Below are positions 62,340 through 64,000 of a stretch of DNA of 64,000 nucleotides, in pieces. The notes under the pieces are model-generated. The model was not told the origin of the DNA and made no database searches. It saw only the letters and a program-made list of their open reading frames with translations. The position numbers were made by a program, and so were the translations under genes. Origin of the DNA: Pedobacter kyonggii (GTDB lineage Bacteria > Bacteroidota > Bacteroidia > Sphingobacteriales > Sphingobacteriaceae); assembly GCF_004310665.1 (NCBI RefSeq), contig NZ_SIXF01000017.1, positions 57,203-121,202 on the forward strand, given 5' to 3'. Position 1 is the first letter of the stretch. Every line of letters begins with the position of its first letter.

Positions 62340-63659
62340 ATGAAAAAGAGCCTTTTATTCATAATTGCTTTATTATTTACAACCACTGCATTTTCTCAAA
62401 ATGTGGTCCAGCTCTTCAATGGTGCAAACGACTTTTTTAAACTTTTGCAAGAAGAGAAGTTTAAAGATGCCCATGCTTTCTTTGATGATACTTTAAAAAC
62501 GAAATTAACGGAAGAAAATTTAAAGAAACTTTGGGGAGATATTGGAACAAAATATGGAAAGGCAGAATCGTTAGACGCCATTCAAAGTAAAGCTCAGGGC
62601 GAGTTTTTTGCAGTAACGGTAGAAGGTAAATTTGCCAACGGTGATCAAAACTTTATTTTAGGTTTTAATAAACTACAGAAAATCGTCGGAATTTTCCTCG
62701 CGCCGTCTCGAAAGGCAGCCGCTTATTTAAAACCAACCTATGTTGATACCAGTTTATATAAAGAAAAATCGGTATACATTGGTCCGGCAGGAAAACAATT
62801 GGCAGCCATTATCACCATGCCAAAAAATACTAAAAATTTCCCTGTAGTGGTTTTTGTACACGGCTCTGGTCCGGCCGATATGGATGAAACAGTTGGTGCG
62901 AATAAACCCTTTAAAGATTTGGCTGGTGGTTTAGCCGCTAAGGGAATTGCTTCTGTTCGTTATGTAAAACGAACCTTAATCTACCCGAATGAATTTAATA
63001 AAGCATTTACAGTAAAAGAAGAAGTGCTGGATGATGCAACTGCAGCTATTGCACTCGCAAAAACTGTTGTTGGCGCTAATCCTAAAGCTGTTTATGTATT
63101 CGGCCATAGTTTAGGCGGAATGCTGGCACCTAAAATGGCTGCCATAACACCTGATTTAGCGGGGATTATTTTGGCAGCAGCACCTGCCAGAAAACTAACG
63201 GATATTATTGTTGATCAGAATAAGTATATGTTCGATCAGGCTAACGATACAACAGCTGCCTTTAAAAAGCAACTGGCAGATGCTTACGTTGAAATTGATA
63301 AAAGTAGAATTTCGCAGTTAGGAACTACCATAAAGCCTGATTCTTTAATTTTAGGACTGCCTGCGAAATATTGGACAGATTTAAATACCTACAATCAGGT
63401 TGCGGTAGCAAAAAGCCTTTCGAAACCTAAAATATACGTATTGCAGGGCGGTAATGATTTTCAGGTGGGTAAAGTAGATTTTGATTTATGGAATGCTGCT
63501 TTGAGTAAAAAGAAAAATGTGGTTCTTAAATTTTACCCAGATTTAAACCACCTGTTAAGTTCTCAAACAGAAAAAGGTACAATGGCCCAATATCAAGCAG
63601 CGGTAAGTGTGTCTGAAACTTTAGTTAACGATATTGCCTCATGGATTAAGGCGAAATAA
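62340..63659 (+). CDS. secreted DUF3887 / alpha-beta hydrolase
   Basis: 439 residues, signal peptide MKKSLLFIIALLFTTTAFSQ. Residues 25-120 are DUF3887 (DFFKLLQEEKFKDAHAFFDD, LWGDIGTKYGKAE). From about 150 there is an alpha/beta hydrolase: VVVFVHGSGPADMDE (oxyanion), VFGHSLGGMLAP (S257), and DLNHLL near 411 with the catalytic His. It is a periplasmic esterase or peptidase of the type common in Bacteroidota. It is alone, with 160 bases upstream. Confidence 0.88.
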   Translation: MKKSLLFIIALLFTTTAFSQNVVQLFNGANDFFKLLQEEKFKDAHAFFDDTLKTKLTEENLKKLWGDIGTKYGKAESLDAIQSKAQGEFFAVTVEGKFANGDQNFILGFNKLQKIVGIFLAPSRKAAAYLKPTYVDTSLYKEKSVYIGPAGKQLAAIITMPKNTKNFPVVVFVHGSGPADMDETVGANKPFKDLAGGLAAKGIASVRYVKRTLIYPNEFNKAFTVKEEVLDDATAAIALAKTVVGANPKAVYVFGHSLGGMLAPKMAAITPDLAGIILAAAPARKLTDIIVDQNKYMFDQANDTTAAFKKQLADAYVEIDKSRISQLGTTIKPDSLILGLPAKYWTDLNTYNQVAVAKSLSKPKIYVLQGGNDFQVGKVDFDLWNAALSKKKNVVLKFYPDLNHLLSSQTEKGTMAQYQAAVSVSETLVNDIASWIKAK

Positions 63660-63699
63660 TATAAAATCACATAATCGATAAAGAAAAAGCTCCGACAAA

Positions 63700-63730
63700 A
63701 ATGGTGTGACCCCAAAAAGTTGGACAGATT
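63700..63730. mobile_element. inverted-repeat end of the IS3-family element
   Basis: TGGTGTGACCCCAAAAAGTTGGACAG resembles the terminal inverted repeats of IS3/IS150-group elements (TGACCCC..AAGTTGGACA) and lies just past the transposase stop. The insertion therefore begins near 63700 and runs past the right edge. Confidence 0.65.
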
Positions 63731-63735
63731 CAAAA

Positions 63736-64000
63736 TTAAGTTTTTTGTACGAGAGCTCGGTATTCCACCGGGCTCTTTCCATTTAACCTGTTTTTTATTC
63801 TTTTATTGTTGTAGTAATGAATATATTCTTTTAACGAAGTGATAAATTCTTCTGCAGTTTCAAAGCTCTCTCTGTACAGCAATTCTGTCTTCATAATACC
63901 AAAAAAGCTTTCGGCCAAGGCGTTATCTAAGCAATTTCCTTTTCTGGACATGCTTTGGATAATTCCATTTTTTTCCAGAGCCTTTCTATATCCGTAATGT
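63736..64000 (-). CDS. IS3-family transposase OrfB, C-terminal part
   Basis: The frame runs off the right edge; the ATG at 63951 is internal, since HYGYRKALEKNGIIQ continues upstream. The 87 visible residues have the IS3 DDE end: MSRKGNCLDNALAESFFGIMKTEL with the catalytic glutamate, then SFETAEEFITSLKEYIHYYNNKRIKNRLNGKSPVEY. It is the rve-type integrase core of the IS150/IS3 group. The reading frame is intact as far as visible, so the element may be active. Confidence 0.9.
   Translation of the reverse strand, partial: HYGYRKALEKNGIIQSMSRKGNCLDNALAESFFGIMKTELLYRESFETAEEFITSLKEYIHYYNNKRIKNRLNGKSPVEYRALVQKT

Noticed and set aside
1-64000. tRNA, rRNA, riboswitch and prophage genes
   Set aside because: I saw no cloverleaf with T-loop sequence, rRNA core segment, known riboswitch core or phage structural gene.

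Overview
The window looks like chromosomal DNA of a Pedobacter-like member of the Sphingobacteriaceae (Bacteroidota). The reasons are low G+C, SusC/SusD pairs with SPII lipoboxes, TAnnTTTG-type promoters, the rpmB-rpmG-DUF4295-ftsY-rimO block, a surE-lpxB neighbourhood, paired aconitases, and many dispersed intergenic repeats of the kind common in this group. I saw no rRNA, tRNA, CRISPR or prophage genes. All gene names rest on motifs and remembered family features, not on searches.

Layout. 1-4 kb: a truncated sugar isomerase/epimerase followed at once by a membrane DUF2231-cytochrome c-leucine-repeat fusion, a GH1 beta-glucosidase and a DUF2007 protein. 4-5.8 kb: repeats, a lipoprotein and a DUF3575 outer-membrane protein, each followed by a copy of the same hairpin. 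5.8-11 kb: acnA and acnB in tandem. 11.8-16.5 kb: a NodB deacetylase carrying an in-frame repeat, a TolC/HlyD pair, and gpsA. 17-22.2 kb: a small exported protein, a lipoprotein, rimO, ftsY, a PIN-domain toxin-antitoxin pair, and DUF4295, rpmG and rpmB. 22.5-36.4 kb: acs, a SusC/SusD pair, CsbD, GH130, an M16 peptidase, surE, a small membrane protein and lpxB.

36.6-57.3 kb is the main accessory block. It is a LacI-regulated polysaccharide-utilisation locus holding lacI, susC, susD, a glutaminase-A-like protein with an extra beta-sandwich, GH92, a ROK protein, two basic-secretory-protein metallopeptidases, a second GH92, a DUF1080 protein and a propeller-cytochrome c protein. Perfect CG-centred palindromes built on TAAAACGTTTTA lie before susC (two) and before the glutaminase-like gene (two), and weaker versions precede lacI and both peptidase genes. 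I infer one regulon aimed at alpha-mannose-rich glycans, possibly mannose-rich glycoproteins because proteases travel with the mannosidases.

57.3-64 kb: three copies of a 95-base structured repeat around rpiA and a small membrane protein; a GlxA-type AraC regulator divergent from a three-gene operon (effector-binding-like, VOC, DoxX); a secreted alpha/beta hydrolase; and the end of an IS3-family element running off the right edge.
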